A stretch of DNA of 64,000 nucleotides, from the NCBI GenBank assembly GCA_016195815.1, contig JACPYX010000021.1, forward strand, positions 1-64,000, in the 5' to 3' direction. Under the pieces are notes generated by a model. The model had not been told where the DNA came from and did not search any database. It was given only the letters and a program-made list of their open reading frames with translations. Below are positions 1 to 8,158 of the stretch, one piece after another. Position 1 is the first letter of the stretch. Every line of letters begins with the position of its first letter. The position numbers and the translations under genes are program-made. The stretch comes from Chloroflexota bacterium (GTDB lineage Bacteria > Chloroflexota > Anaerolineae > Anaerolineales > Villigracilaceae).

Positions 1-2466
1 GGCAGGAAATCCCATCATTTCATTCCAATCTGTATAATTCGCACCGCGATAGGCACGCTCGCTAGTGATGATCGGTGCCCCGTTTGTGCTGACCACCTGA
101 ACCGGTCCGTTATTGATTCCAGGATAAAGCGGGGCGATCCGACTTTTGGACGGCACATCATAGCTCCCCTTCAGTACGCCGCCAATGTAAACATTCGTAT
201 TGGTTGGACATCTATAAATCCTGACGTCGTCCACAAACCAGCCTGTCTTTCCAACAATATAGTCACTGCCAATCCTCCAGCGGAAGCGCACGCGTTGCCC
301 GGCCAGGCTGGTGAGGTCATAGCGTGAAGCGACCATGCCGTTACTGGTTCCAGAGAAGGCCGCGCGGCCTCCCAGGGGGTTGCTGTATAAGGAGGGAGGA
401 TATAGGGTGGTATTGTAATTTTGACCGGCGCTGAAAAGCGGCTGGGCGTCGTTCCAGGATGCGCCCTGATTGGTGCTGTATTCCAATACACCGCCGTCGA
501 AGCCTTGATTTGTGGGTCCGCCAAATTCAAAATCAAATACATGGTTGAAATACAGATAGGATGACGTATTGCCTGGAAGGGTCGCATCCGCGCTCATGGC
601 GGCATAACTATCGTTGGCAAGGGGAACATCCGGCCCGAATAGTGATTGGGTTGGGCTGGAAATGCCCGGGGAAACCAATCCCCAGTTATTAGTGAAGCCG
701 CCTGTGGCCCCATAAGCCCAATTCGCGCTGCCGCTTTCCATATTATCGAAGAAAATATTAACCGGTTGGTTGCCAGCCGTTGGGCAGAAATCCGGGTTGG
801 GCGTAAAGGTTTGGGATGGCTTGACGTTCATTTCCACGGCCAAAGCAGCGTTCTTCACCTGCGTGCAATCGCCGGAGGTGATGCCGTCTGCTCCGCCGGT
901 GAGATTGAGGCAGGCCTGGTTGAGCGCAAAATACAGGTCGGTGTAGTTGGCGCCCGCGCCCAGCAAATTCGTCTGGACTTCGTAATAAATCGCGGCGGTT
1001 TTGATCAGGCCGATGCCGGTCACGGTCTGGCCGTTGAACGTGCCGCCGTCTGTCATCAGATAGGCGGCTTTGTTATTGACGCCGCTGTTGTAATGCACGC
1101 CGCCGTTATCGCCGCTGCCTGTGTAGAAATTGGGACTGCCAATCCGGTCCGGGTCGCCGTAAGCGGGCGGGTTGCTCATACTGCGGATGGCGCCGATCGA
1201 CAGATCTTCGCCCAACAACCATTTGACGGAGGGGGAGTCATTGCCTCGCCCGTTGGTCTGGTCAATGAACTCGCCCCATACATCCGAAAAGGACTCGTTG
1301 ATCGCGCCGGATTGATAAAGGTAGAACAGGCCGGAAGTGTAATCCGTCACGCCATGCGTCAACTCATGGCCGACCACATCGTCTGCCGGAAAGCCGTCGC
1401 CATATACCATCTGGGCGCCGTTCCAAAAAGCGTTTTGGTAGTTGACGTCATATTGAACGCTGGAAATAATGGTCATGCCGGCATTGTCAATGCTGTCGCG
1501 CCCGTGACGAGTTTGGTAGAAGTTATATGTGTCGAGCGCGTATTGTTGGGCGTTATCCGCATCCGGGTTCGCGCCGTTCGTACAACCCGGCGTTGACTGG
1601 TTGCAAACGAATGTTCCCGGCAGGGGCGAGGTGCTCCCGCTCATTGTGTAGGTTGATACCAGCGGAGACCCCAATACCCCCGCCGCACTCGGCACAGCCG
1701 GCTTCTGCGGTTGAACCCGCCCGGCGCCTTTTGTGGATGTTCCAATTGTATCAATTTCGCTGTAATGCAGGCTGACGCCGCCGGTCTGGGCGTTGACCAT
1801 GGCCACTTCGCGGATCGGCTGGCCGTCTGTGGCGCTGACGCGCATGAACCAGACAAGCTCCGGCGGGCGCGTGCTGGACTTCAAGAGGGATTCGTCGAAT
1901 ATCCTCAGCTCGGGCTGGCTGACGGTCAATGCGGCCGCATCCGCCTGGTACCATTTTGCGATGGCCGCCAGCGCGGTTTGACCGGCTTCATCGGCGGTGA
2001 TCACGGGATTGATATCGAGTGTGGGATTCTGCGAGACCTCTCCGCTGATCGAGAGCAGTTCACCGCTCTGCGACATGTTGACGATCAACTCCCCGGCCAG
2101 AACGGGGACGCCCTGATAGGTTTGTTGGTAACGGACAACATTGCCTCCGCCTGCATCTGCCTGCTCGGAGACCAGGCTTAGGTCCTGGGATGGATTCTGC
2201 AAACCGAATTGCGGGGCGTAGGTATTCGCGATGGCGAGCGCCTTATCCTGCGGGCTCATGGCGGATATTCCGGTGACGCCCGGAACGGAGATCGGCGATC
2301 CGCCGCCGATAAAAGCGACGTTGCCCGTATCCGGATTATAGCCGACCTGTGTGCCGTCTTTTCCGGTTTGGGACGACTCCACTGCCAGGCCGGTTTGGGG
2401 AATGTTTGCGCTGGCGATGATTGCGATCAGCAGGGCGGAAATTATTCGGTTGAGTTTTGTTTTCAT
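1..2466 (-). CDS. Secreted M4 (thermolysin-like) metalloprotease, C-terminus cut by window edge
   Basis: The frame is open for 822 codons from an ATG at 2466 to the window edge, so the C-terminal end is missing. Residues 1-28 form a typical signal peptide. An FTP/PepSY-like propeptide region follows. The zinc-binding motif HELTH lies at about 367-371 (bases 1354-1368). The third ligand Glu, in NESFSD, is about 24 residues after the first His, the thermolysin spacing. The active-site histidine lies in NGGVHYNSG at about 458. After about residue 560 come a jelly-roll-like domain and then a region starting about 765 that resembles C-terminal modules of secreted Anaerolineae proteins (recalled, not searched). 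Role: extracellular protein degradation after propeptide removal. The weak ribosome site AAGGGA precedes the ATG. The large open frames on the opposite strand are shadows of this gene. Confidence 0.93.
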   Translation of the reverse strand, partial: MKTKLNRIISALLIAIIASANIPQTGLAVESSQTGKDGTQVGYNPDTGNVAFIGGGSPISVPGVTGISAMSPQDKALAIANTYAPQFGLQNPSQDLSLVSEQADAGGGNVVRYQQTYQGVPVLAGELIVNMSQSGELLSISGEVSQNPTLDINPVITADEAGQTALAAIAKWYQADAAALTVSQPELRIFDESLLKSSTRPPELVWFMRVSATDGQPIREVAMVNAQTGGVSLHYSEIDTIGTSTKGAGRVQPQKPAVPSAAGVLGSPLVSTYTMSGSTSPLPGTFVCNQSTPGCTNGANPDADNAQQYALDTYNFYQTRHGRDSIDNAGMTIISSVQYDVNYQNAFWNGAQMVYGDGFPADDVVGHELTHGVTDYTSGLFYLYQSGAINESFSDVWGEFIDQTNGRGNDSPSVKWLLGEDLSIGAIRSMSNPPAYGDPDRIGSPNFYTGSGDNGGVHYNSGVNNKAAYLMTDGGTFNGQTVTGIGLIKTAAIYYEVQTNLLGAGANYTDLYFALNQACLNLTGGADGITSGDCTQVKNAALAVEMNVKPSQTFTPNPDFCPTAGNQPVNIFFDNMESGSANWAYGATGGFTNNWGLVSPGISSPTQSLFGPDVPLANDSYAAMSADATLPGNTSSYLYFNHVFDFEFGGPTNQGFDGGVLEYSTNQGASWNDAQPLFSAGQNYNTTLYPPSLYSNPLGGRAAFSGTSNGMVASRYDLTSLAGQRVRFRWRIGSDYIVGKTGWFVDDVRIYRCPTNTNVYIGGVLKGSYDVPSKSRIAPLYPGINNGPVQVVSTNGAPIITSERAYRGANYTDWNEMMGFPA

Positions 2467-2795
2467 AAGAGTCCCTTCACAATTGTTTTCTTTCGGGATG
2501 TTTTATTCCAAGGTCTGCCGCAAAGGCCGCGCAGGAGCGGGTTTTGGTGAGCTTCATAGTTCAGTGTGCAGGAATATATTATAGACGGCCGCATCAATTA
2601 TATCGAATAGTATATTCAGTTATCGGGTTTTGGGGAGAGGCTAAGAACCATCGTTAGTGAAAGGTTTTATGCGGCGAACTCATCGCAGGCCATACATACT
2701 CAAGAACTGTGTGAGAGACTGCAAGCGCAGGCATGAACGCAGATGAAAAAAGATTTATTTGGAATCAGCCATCGAGGATCGGCATTTATGTGAAT
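2467..2795. other. Intergenic region upstream of the protease and downstream of rfbD
   Basis: No supported gene was seen in these 329 bases. They hold the likely promoter of the protease. The part near 2690-2780 shows no obvious repeat or terminator hairpin downstream of rfbD. Confidence 0.6.
2578..2607 (-). promoter_or_regulatory. Candidate promoter of the M4 protease
   Basis: On the minus strand a perfect TATAAT (2578-2583) is preceded by TTCGAT (2602-2607) with an 18-base spacer. It sits about 110 bases upstream of the protease ATG. The -10 is strong and the -35 is weak, so this is a candidate only. Confidence 0.3.
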
Positions 2796-3674
2796 TTATG
2801 CCGCCATTGCAAGGCGAAGAGCTTCTTCCCAGTCCGGCAAATTGATGTGAAATGTGGAAAGAAAACGGTCGCAGTTGAGCGCCGAAAACAAAGGCCGCTG
2901 CGCCGGGGTGGGATAGTCAGATGTGAGAGACGGCAGGATTTCTTTGACGATTTGCTCGCCCCGCTTAGGATCGAGTTCCAGGATCAGGCGCGCCCATTCC
3001 AAACGGCTGGCAAAGCCGTTTCCCGCCAGATGATATACGCCTCGGCGTTCGGTCAACCGGCCCGATATATCGCTCCCGGCTTGGGCGCAAACCAGCGCGG
3101 TGGCTTGAGCCAGCATGCGCGCCCAGGTGGGGTTCCCAATCTGGTCATCAACAACACGCAATATTTCCTGTCCGCGCGCCCAACTTAATACTTTGGTAAC
3201 GAAACTATCGCGGCGCAAACTGTACACCCAACTGGTCCGTAAAACCAGATAAGCCCCGCCCGCAGACTGAATGGCCTGCTCGCCTGCCAGCTTGCTCCTG
3301 CCATATATGCTTAATGGATTTGGAATATCTTCTTCTGTATACGTTGTGCCTTTTGTGCCGTCGAAAACATAATCGGTCGAATAATGGATCAAGGCCGCAT
3401 TCAAAGCCGCACATTCTTCTGCGATGATACCGGGAATTTTTCCGTTGATCGCGTAGGCTTTTTCCGGTTCGCTTTCGGCCCTGTCCACAGCGGTGTAGGC
3501 CGAAGCATTCACGATCACCTGCGGATGCAGCTCGCGGATCGTCTTCCGAACCGCGTCAAAGTCTTCCAGGTTGAGTTCTTCAAAGTCCAGCGCGGCTACC
3601 GGTCCTAACGGAGCTAGCGTGCGCTGAAGCTCCCAGCCAAGCTGGCCGTTTTTTCCGAGAAGAAGAATTTTCAT
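2796..3674 (-). CDS. rfbD: dTDP-4-dehydrorhamnose reductase
   Basis: This 292-residue protein has the usual RmlD length. It starts with the Rossmann motif GKNGQLG and carries the short-chain dehydrogenase pair YGRSK (Tyr and Lys catalytic). Family knowledge: it uses NAD(P)H to reduce dTDP-6-deoxy-L-lyxo-4-hexulose to dTDP-L-rhamnose, the last step of the pathway, in the cytoplasm. It is the last gene of the rhamnose/export cluster and is separated from the ABC ATPase by 134 bases holding a palindromic repeat, so it may be transcribed less than the upstream genes or from its own start. Confidence 0.95.
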   Translation of the reverse strand: MKILLLGKNGQLGWELQRTLAPLGPVAALDFEELNLEDFDAVRKTIRELHPQVIVNASAYTAVDRAESEPEKAYAINGKIPGIIAEECAALNAALIHYSTDYVFDGTKGTTYTEEDIPNPLSIYGRSKLAGEQAIQSAGGAYLVLRTSWVYSLRRDSFVTKVLSWARGQEILRVVDDQIGNPTWARMLAQATALVCAQAGSDISGRLTERRGVYHLAGNGFASRLEWARLILELDPKRGEQIVKEILPSLTSDYPTPAQRPLFSALNCDRFLSTFHINLPDWEEALRLAMAA

Positions 3675-3692
3675 ATTACTTTCTCACTTTAC

Positions 3693-3784
3693 GCGCGTCA
3701 CTGCGAGGATGGGGCATTTCCCGACGTGGCAGTCTCTATTTAGTGGGAGATTGCTTCGGGGACGAACGCCCCTCGCAAAGACAA
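3693..3784. repeat. Palindromic intergenic repeat, copy A
   Basis: This is a diverged copy of the dispersed element described at 7451, 12541, 26071 and 28436. The ends resemble GTCACTGCGAG and CTCGCAAAGAC, with the internal arm GAGATTGCTTCG. It lies between rfbD and the ABC ATPase gene. Confidence 0.65.
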
Positions 3785-3808
3785 TTCGTTAGTTTTGCGT
3801 AACATCAG

Positions 3809-4573
3809 TTACTTCTTTTTTTCGCTTACGTGAGTGATGTTTTCCGCGTAATACGCAAGCATGTCTTTAGGATCCCCGTCTTTAATGATGACACCCTTAT
3901 CCATTACGATCACCCGGTTGCAAAGGTTCTTGATCTGCTCCAGGCTGTGCGAAACAATGATGACAATTTGAGACTGCTCGACCAATTGTAAAATGCGCTG
4001 GGAGCTTTTTTCGACAAAATGGGCATCCCCGGTGGCGAACACTTCGTCAATCAACAGGATCTCCGGTTCGGTCATGGTGGCGATGGAAAAGGCCAGGCGT
4101 CCGTACATGCCGCTTGAGTAATATTTGACGGGCAGTTCGAGAAATTCACCCAATTCTGAAAACTCGGCAATGGCCTGTTCTTTATCCTTCATTTCAGCGG
4201 GCGAGAAACCCAGCAGTGTGCCATTCAGGAAGATATTTTCGCGTCCAGTCTGTTCGGGGTCGAACCCGGCGCCTAGTTCCATCAAAGGGGTCATCCTGCC
4301 GCTGACCGCGATGCGTCCCTCGTGCGGCGAATAGATGCCGGCGATGGTTTTGAGCAGGGTGGACTTTCCGGCCCCATTCAAGCCTATAATCCCCAGCCGG
4401 TCGCCGGAGTTAATATTCAGCGATATGTGATGGACGGCAAAAAATTCAGTGAAGTTATCCCGATTCTTTTTGCCTATCAGCCGGTTGACTACCGCATCTT
4501 TGAGAGAGGGGGCGGAATTATGATAAATCCGGAATTTAACGGAAACGTTTTCAGCTTGTATGAATGTTTTCAT
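3809..4573 (-). CDS. Polysaccharide ABC exporter, ATP-binding subunit (Wzt/TagH type)
   Basis: The chosen start, ATG at 4573, overlaps the permease stop as ATGA and gives 254 residues beginning MKTFIQAENVSVKF; the open frame extends further upstream but only inside the permease gene. Walker A is GLNGAGKST, the signature is YSSGMYGRLA, Walker B is ILLIDEVFATGD and the switch is VSHS. It energises export of a lipid-linked polysaccharide across the membrane together with the adjacent permease. At this length it lacks the C-terminal glycan-binding domain of long Wzt proteins, so recognition of a modified chain end is not expected. The rhamnose genes around it suggest a rhamnose-containing glycan. 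Confidence 0.9.
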   Translation of the reverse strand: MKTFIQAENVSVKFRIYHNSAPSLKDAVVNRLIGKKNRDNFTEFFAVHHISLNINSGDRLGIIGLNGAGKSTLLKTIAGIYSPHEGRIAVSGRMTPLMELGAGFDPEQTGRENIFLNGTLLGFSPAEMKDKEQAIAEFSELGEFLELPVKYYSSGMYGRLAFSIATMTEPEILLIDEVFATGDAHFVEKSSQRILQLVEQSQIVIIVSHSLEQIKNLCNRVIVMDKGVIIKDGDPKDMLAYYAENITHVSEKKK

Positions 4574-5418
4574 AGCCGGTAGATCACATCCTTTTCTCTC
4601 GAGGAGAAAACGATAAAACCGAGGGTTAAACTGACGGCGGTCAAACCCAGGCTTATCAACCACAGGGAGGCGCCAGGAACTTTTGCCTGGTAGATGATGG
4701 TGTGGAATAATTCCACAAAATAGAAAAAAGGATTCCACTTGATCACGGTCATAAGAAGAGGACTTTTCGAGAGAAATTCAATCGGGTAGATGATCGGCGT
4801 CAGGTAGAACAGGGCCGTAAAGCTTATCTGAATGATGTGAGACAGGTCACGAAAGTAAACTGTAAGAATACTGGCGATCAGGACCAGCCCCAGGATAAAC
4901 AAGGCCGTCAAGATCAATGCGAAAGGCAGAGTCAGGAGTCCCCAACTGATCTTTGCACCCAGCACGAAGGCCACCAAAAACAAGCTGATCAGGCTGAGCA
5001 GGAAATTCACGACTTCCACGCCTACGGTCACCAACGGGAACAGAAACCTCGGAACGTACACCTTTTTTAGGTAGCCCTCTCCGGAAACAAGCGACATGGA
5101 ACCAATGACCATGCTGTTGGAGATCAGCGTCCAGGGCAGCAAGCCGCTAAAGATGTAAATGCTGAAGTTCTTTACAGGGCTCTGAAAAATCGTCGAAAAG
5201 ACGATTGCCATAATACCCATAGTGAACAGAGGATTAAGCAAGGTCCACAGAAAGCCGAGGGCCGAGCGGCGGTAACGGGCACGCAGGTTCGAGCTGATGA
5301 AATTGTAAATTGCATAGCGATACGTGACCAGATCCCGAAAATTACGAGTTAGGATATTCCTAAAACCCCTATGTTCCGTTGAATCAAATATTGAAAGATG
5401 CGCTTTGTCATTATTCAT
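4570..5418 (-). CDS. Polysaccharide ABC exporter, permease subunit (ABC-2, Wzm/TagG type)
   Basis: This is a 282-residue integral membrane protein with about six hydrophobic segments. It contains the ABC-2 pattern of an N-terminal cytosolic stretch (YRYAIYNFISSNLRARYR) followed by LGFLWTLLNPLF, typical of Wzm/TagG/RfbA-type permeases. It forms the channel with the ATPase encoded immediately downstream (4-base overlap). The gene starts 29 bases after rfbA. Substrate is inferred from neighbours to be an undecaprenyl-linked rhamnose-containing polymer. Confidence 0.92.
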   Translation of the reverse strand: MNNDKAHLSIFDSTEHRGFRNILTRNFRDLVTYRYAIYNFISSNLRARYRRSALGFLWTLLNPLFTMGIMAIVFSTIFQSPVKNFSIYIFSGLLPWTLISNSMVIGSMSLVSGEGYLKKVYVPRFLFPLVTVGVEVVNFLLSLISLFLVAFVLGAKISWGLLTLPFALILTALFILGLVLIASILTVYFRDLSHIIQISFTALFYLTPIIYPIEFLSKSPLLMTVIKWNPFFYFVELFHTIIYQAKVPGASLWLISLGLTAVSLTLGFIVFSSREKDVIYRL

Positions 5419-5447
5419 GTGAATTTATCCGATATTCATTCGAGCGT

Positions 5448-6317
5448 TCAGCCTTCATCGGCCAGCCGCAAAAGATAATTAGCGTAGCCGTTACTGCCCA
5501 TATTTTTGGCAAGGCTAAACAACTGCTGGCGGTTGATAAAGCCCTGGCGATAGGCAATTTCCTCTGGCGAGGAGATCATCAGACCCTGGCGATCCTCCAC
5601 TGCCTGCACAAAATTGGCGGCCTGCAATAAAGACTCGTGTGTGCCGGCATCCAGCCAGGCGACGCCGCGGCTGAATGGAATTACCTGCAGTTCGCCCATT
5701 TCCAAATAGATGCGGTTCAAATCGGTGATCTCGATTTCGCCGCGCGGGGACGGCGCAAGTGATGCGGCAAAGTGTACCACGCGCTCGTCATAGAAATATA
5801 AGCCGGGCACCGCATAATTCGAGCGAGGCTGTTTCGGTTTCTCTTCCAGGCTGACGGCTTTGCCCTGCGCGTCAAACTCGACCACGCCGTATCTTTGGGG
5901 ATCGTGAACGGGGTATGCAAAAACCAGGGCGCCGCGCTCCAGTCCGGCGGCGGTCTGAAGCAGTTCGGCCAACCCGTGGCCGAAAAAGATGTTATCCCCG
6001 AGAATTAGACAGGTGCGCTCTCCATTGATAAAATCCCTGCCTATTAAAAATGCTTCAGCCAGCCCGCGCGGTTCGGCTTGTTCCGCATATGAAAATTTCA
6101 GTCCCCATGAAGAGCCGCCGCCAAGCAATCTACTAAAGCCCGGAAGGTCTTCAGGAGTACTGATCACCAAAATATCCCGAATCCCAGCCAGCATCAGCAT
6201 GGACAGGGGATAATAGATCATGGGTTTATCGTAGACTGGCAGCATTTGTTTGCTGGCTACCATGGTCAAAGGATGCAAACGCGTGCCGCGCCCGCCTGCC
6301 AGGATGATGCCCTTCAT
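5448..6317 (-). CDS. rfbA: Glucose-1-phosphate thymidylyltransferase
   Basis: This protein has 289 residues, the usual RmlA length. The nucleotidyltransferase signature [11 protein letters not shown] is at residues 8-18, with [11 protein letters not shown] near residue 109. It makes dTDP-glucose and pyrophosphate from dTTP and glucose-1-phosphate, the first step of the rhamnose route, and is normally inhibited by dTDP-rhamnose. It lies 17 bases downstream of rfbB and 29 bases upstream of the exporter permease, consistent with one operon. Confidence 0.96.
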   Translation of the reverse strand: MKGIILAGGRGTRLHPLTMVASKQMLPVYDKPMIYYPLSMLMLAGIRDILVISTPEDLPGFSRLLGGGSSWGLKFSYAEQAEPRGLAEAFLIGRDFINGERTCLILGDNIFFGHGLAELLQTAAGLERGALVFAYPVHDPQRYGVVEFDAQGKAVSLEEKPKQPRSNYAVPGLYFYDERVVHFAASLAPSPRGEIEITDLNRIYLEMGELQVIPFSRGVAWLDAGTHESLLQAANFVQAVEDRQGLMISSPEEIAYRQGFINRQQLFSLAKNMGSNGYANYLLRLADEG

Positions 6318-6334
6318 AAATTTGCCTCTTTCAG

Positions 6335-7408
6335 TTAGCGAGAGTTATAGTTTTTATCCAGCCAGCCCTGATATTCCTGCTGCTGCCGGATGGCCGCAAT
6401 CCAACCTGGATTGTCAAGATACCAAGCGACCGTATTCCGCAAGCCATCGGCCAGCGCAAAACGCGGCGACCATCCAAGGTCATGGTTGATTTTCTGGATA
6501 TTCATTGCATAGCGCCGATCATGCCCGGGGCGGTCTTTTACAAAAGTAATCAAATTGCGGCGGGGTTCGAGTGATGCGTCCGGGCGAAGTTCGTCTACGA
6601 GATCGCATATCGTTTGAACGATTTCCAGGTTGGCGGGTTGGTTTCCGCCGCCCACGTTATAGGTCTCGCCCTCAACTCCTTTCTGTAGCACCAATCGAAT
6701 GGCTTCGCAATGGTCTTCCACAAAAAGCCAGTCGCGCACTTGCTGTCCGTCTCCGTAAACGGGCAACGGTTTTCCTTCCAGCGCGTTCAAGATGATGAGC
6801 GGGATGAGTTTTTCCGGGAACTGGTAAGGGCCGTAATTATTGGAACAATTGGTAATGGTAATTGGTAAACCATAAGTGTGGGCATAAGCCCTGACCAAGT
6901 GATCGCTGGAGGCTTTGGAGGCCGCATAAGGCGAGTTGGGAGCGTAGGGGGTTGTTTCCGAGAAGGCCGGATCATCGGGGTCAAGCGACCCGAACACCTC
7001 GTCTGTGGAAACGTGATGGAAGCGCACGCGTTTGGAACGGCCGCTTCCTCCGTGGACCCAGAGCTGACGCGCCGCTTCAAGCAGAGTGAATGTACCGACA
7101 ATGTTGGTCTGCACAAAGGCCTGAGGTCCGAGAATGGAGCGGTCCACATGCGATTCGGCGGCAAAGTGAACAATAGTATCTATGTCGAATTTTTGCAAAA
7201 TTTCATCCACCAGCTCACGGTCAAGGATACTGCCCTTGACGAATTCATAGCGCGCCGGGCCGGGCAGGTTTTGCAGGTTTTCAAGACTGCCGGCGTACGT
7301 TAGCGCATCCAGATTTATTACACGGACCTGCATCTCAGTATTAAGTAAATAGCGGACAAAGTTAGAGCCGATAAACCCGGCCCCGCCGGTAACAAGAACA
7401 TTTTGCAT
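6335..7408 (-). CDS. rfbB: dTDP-glucose 4,6-dehydratase
   Basis: The start at 7408 was preferred to an upstream in-frame start at 7432 because GGAG lies seven bases before it and the product then begins [17 protein letters not shown], the usual RmlB N-terminus. The product has 357 residues. It shows the NAD-binding GGAGFIG, the TDEV catalytic motif (STDEVFGSL) and YAASK. It converts dTDP-glucose to dTDP-4-keto-6-deoxyglucose. It lies between rfbC upstream and rfbA downstream; a palindromic repeat separates it from rfbC. Confidence 0.96.
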   Translation of the reverse strand: MQNVLVTGGAGFIGSNFVRYLLNTEMQVRVINLDALTYAGSLENLQNLPGPARYEFVKGSILDRELVDEILQKFDIDTIVHFAAESHVDRSILGPQAFVQTNIVGTFTLLEAARQLWVHGGSGRSKRVRFHHVSTDEVFGSLDPDDPAFSETTPYAPNSPYAASKASSDHLVRAYAHTYGLPITITNCSNNYGPYQFPEKLIPLIILNALEGKPLPVYGDGQQVRDWLFVEDHCEAIRLVLQKGVEGETYNVGGGNQPANLEIVQTICDLVDELRPDASLEPRRNLITFVKDRPGHDRRYAMNIQKINHDLGWSPRFALADGLRNTVAWYLDNPGWIAAIRQQQEYQGWLDKNYNSR

Positions 7409-7436
7409 TGATTCTCCAAACAGGTTATTCACTCAC

Positions 7437-7541
7437 CTTACGCAGTAGCCGTCATTGCGAGCGCCTTTCGCGAAGCAATCCCCGCTTACATAAGGAGATT
7501 GCTTCGACGGGAGAATTCCGTCTCGCAATGGCGCGCGTAAG
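7437..7541. repeat. Palindromic intergenic repeat, copy B
   Basis: The core runs from GTCATTGCGAG (from 7451) to CTCGCAATGG (ending about 7531), with internal arms CGAAGCAATC and GATTGCTTCG. An outer pair, CTTACGC and GCGTAAG, flanks the core. It lies between rfbC and rfbB and would be transcribed as a long double hairpin. Confidence 0.75.
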
Positions 7542-7546
7542 ATGAG

Positions 7547-8095
7547 TTATTCAAAGACTTCGATTTCGGACAATATTTTACCATCTGCATCTTTCGAGGA
7601 CAGGCTGGGCGATTGTCCCTTGTGGATGGGCCATTCAATATTTAGAGTTGGATCACACCACAGGAGGGTGCGTTCCCACTGCGGAGCATAATAATCGGTG
7701 GCCTTGTAATACACTTCTGCCCACTCGCTCAAAACGTAAAACCCGTGCGCAAAGCCGGGCGGAATCCATAACTGATGTTTGTTTTCAGAGGAAAGAATGG
7801 CTCCCGTCCATTTCCCGAATGTTGGAGACGAGCGGCGCAGGTCAACGGCTGCATCAAAAATTTCCCCGGCAATCACGCGCATCAGCTTTCCCTGCGGCTG
7901 GCGGATCTGGTAATGCAGTCCTCGTAAAATACCCTGTTTAGAACCGGACTGATTATCCTGGACAAAATCCATGCTTATATTGGCATCCCCAAAAAGACGT
8001 TTTTGGTAACTTTCAAAGAAGTACCCTCTCTCGTCGCCAAAAAGTTTGGGCTTGATCAAAACTACATCCGGAATTTTTGTGGGAATGAATTCCAT
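7547..8095 (-). CDS. rfbC: dTDP-4-dehydrorhamnose 3,5-epimerase
   Basis: This 182-residue protein has the usual RmlC length. It has the conserved N-terminal DERGYFFESY and the active-site segment GILRGLHYQ with the catalytic His, then GKLMRVIAGEIFD. It epimerises C3 and C5 of dTDP-4-keto-6-deoxyglucose. It is the first gene of the minus-strand rhamnose/export cluster, with GAGGAG about ten bases before the ATG and a candidate -10 (TATACT on the minus strand, 8138-8143) upstream. Confidence 0.96.
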   Translation of the reverse strand: MEFIPTKIPDVVLIKPKLFGDERGYFFESYQKRLFGDANISMDFVQDNQSGSKQGILRGLHYQIRQPQGKLMRVIAGEIFDAAVDLRRSSPTFGKWTGAILSSENKHQLWIPPGFAHGFYVLSEWAEVYYKATDYYAPQWERTLLWCDPTLNIEWPIHKGQSPSLSSKDADGKILSEIEVFE

Positions 8096-8137
8096 GTATT
8101 GCGGCTCCTCATGATCGCAGTCTGCGTGTCACACGAT

Positions 8138-8145
8138 AGTATAAT
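8138..8145. promoter_or_regulatory. Overlapping divergent -10 elements between rfbC and the GT-C gene
   Basis: The 63-base gap contains AGTATAAT, which reads TATAAT on the plus strand (8140-8145) and TATACT on the minus strand (8138-8143). Neither has a clear -35. Plus-strand initiation here would give a nearly leaderless message for the gene at 8159. Overlapping -10s imply the two promoters compete. Confidence 0.35.
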
Positions 8146-8158
8146 CAACTAATTCCTG

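Noticed and set aside
646-1596. 316-residue plus-strand open frame
   Set aside because: It is antisense to the M4 protease, whose frame carries a signal peptide, HELTH and the other catalytic motifs. High-GC codons leave the complementary frame open.
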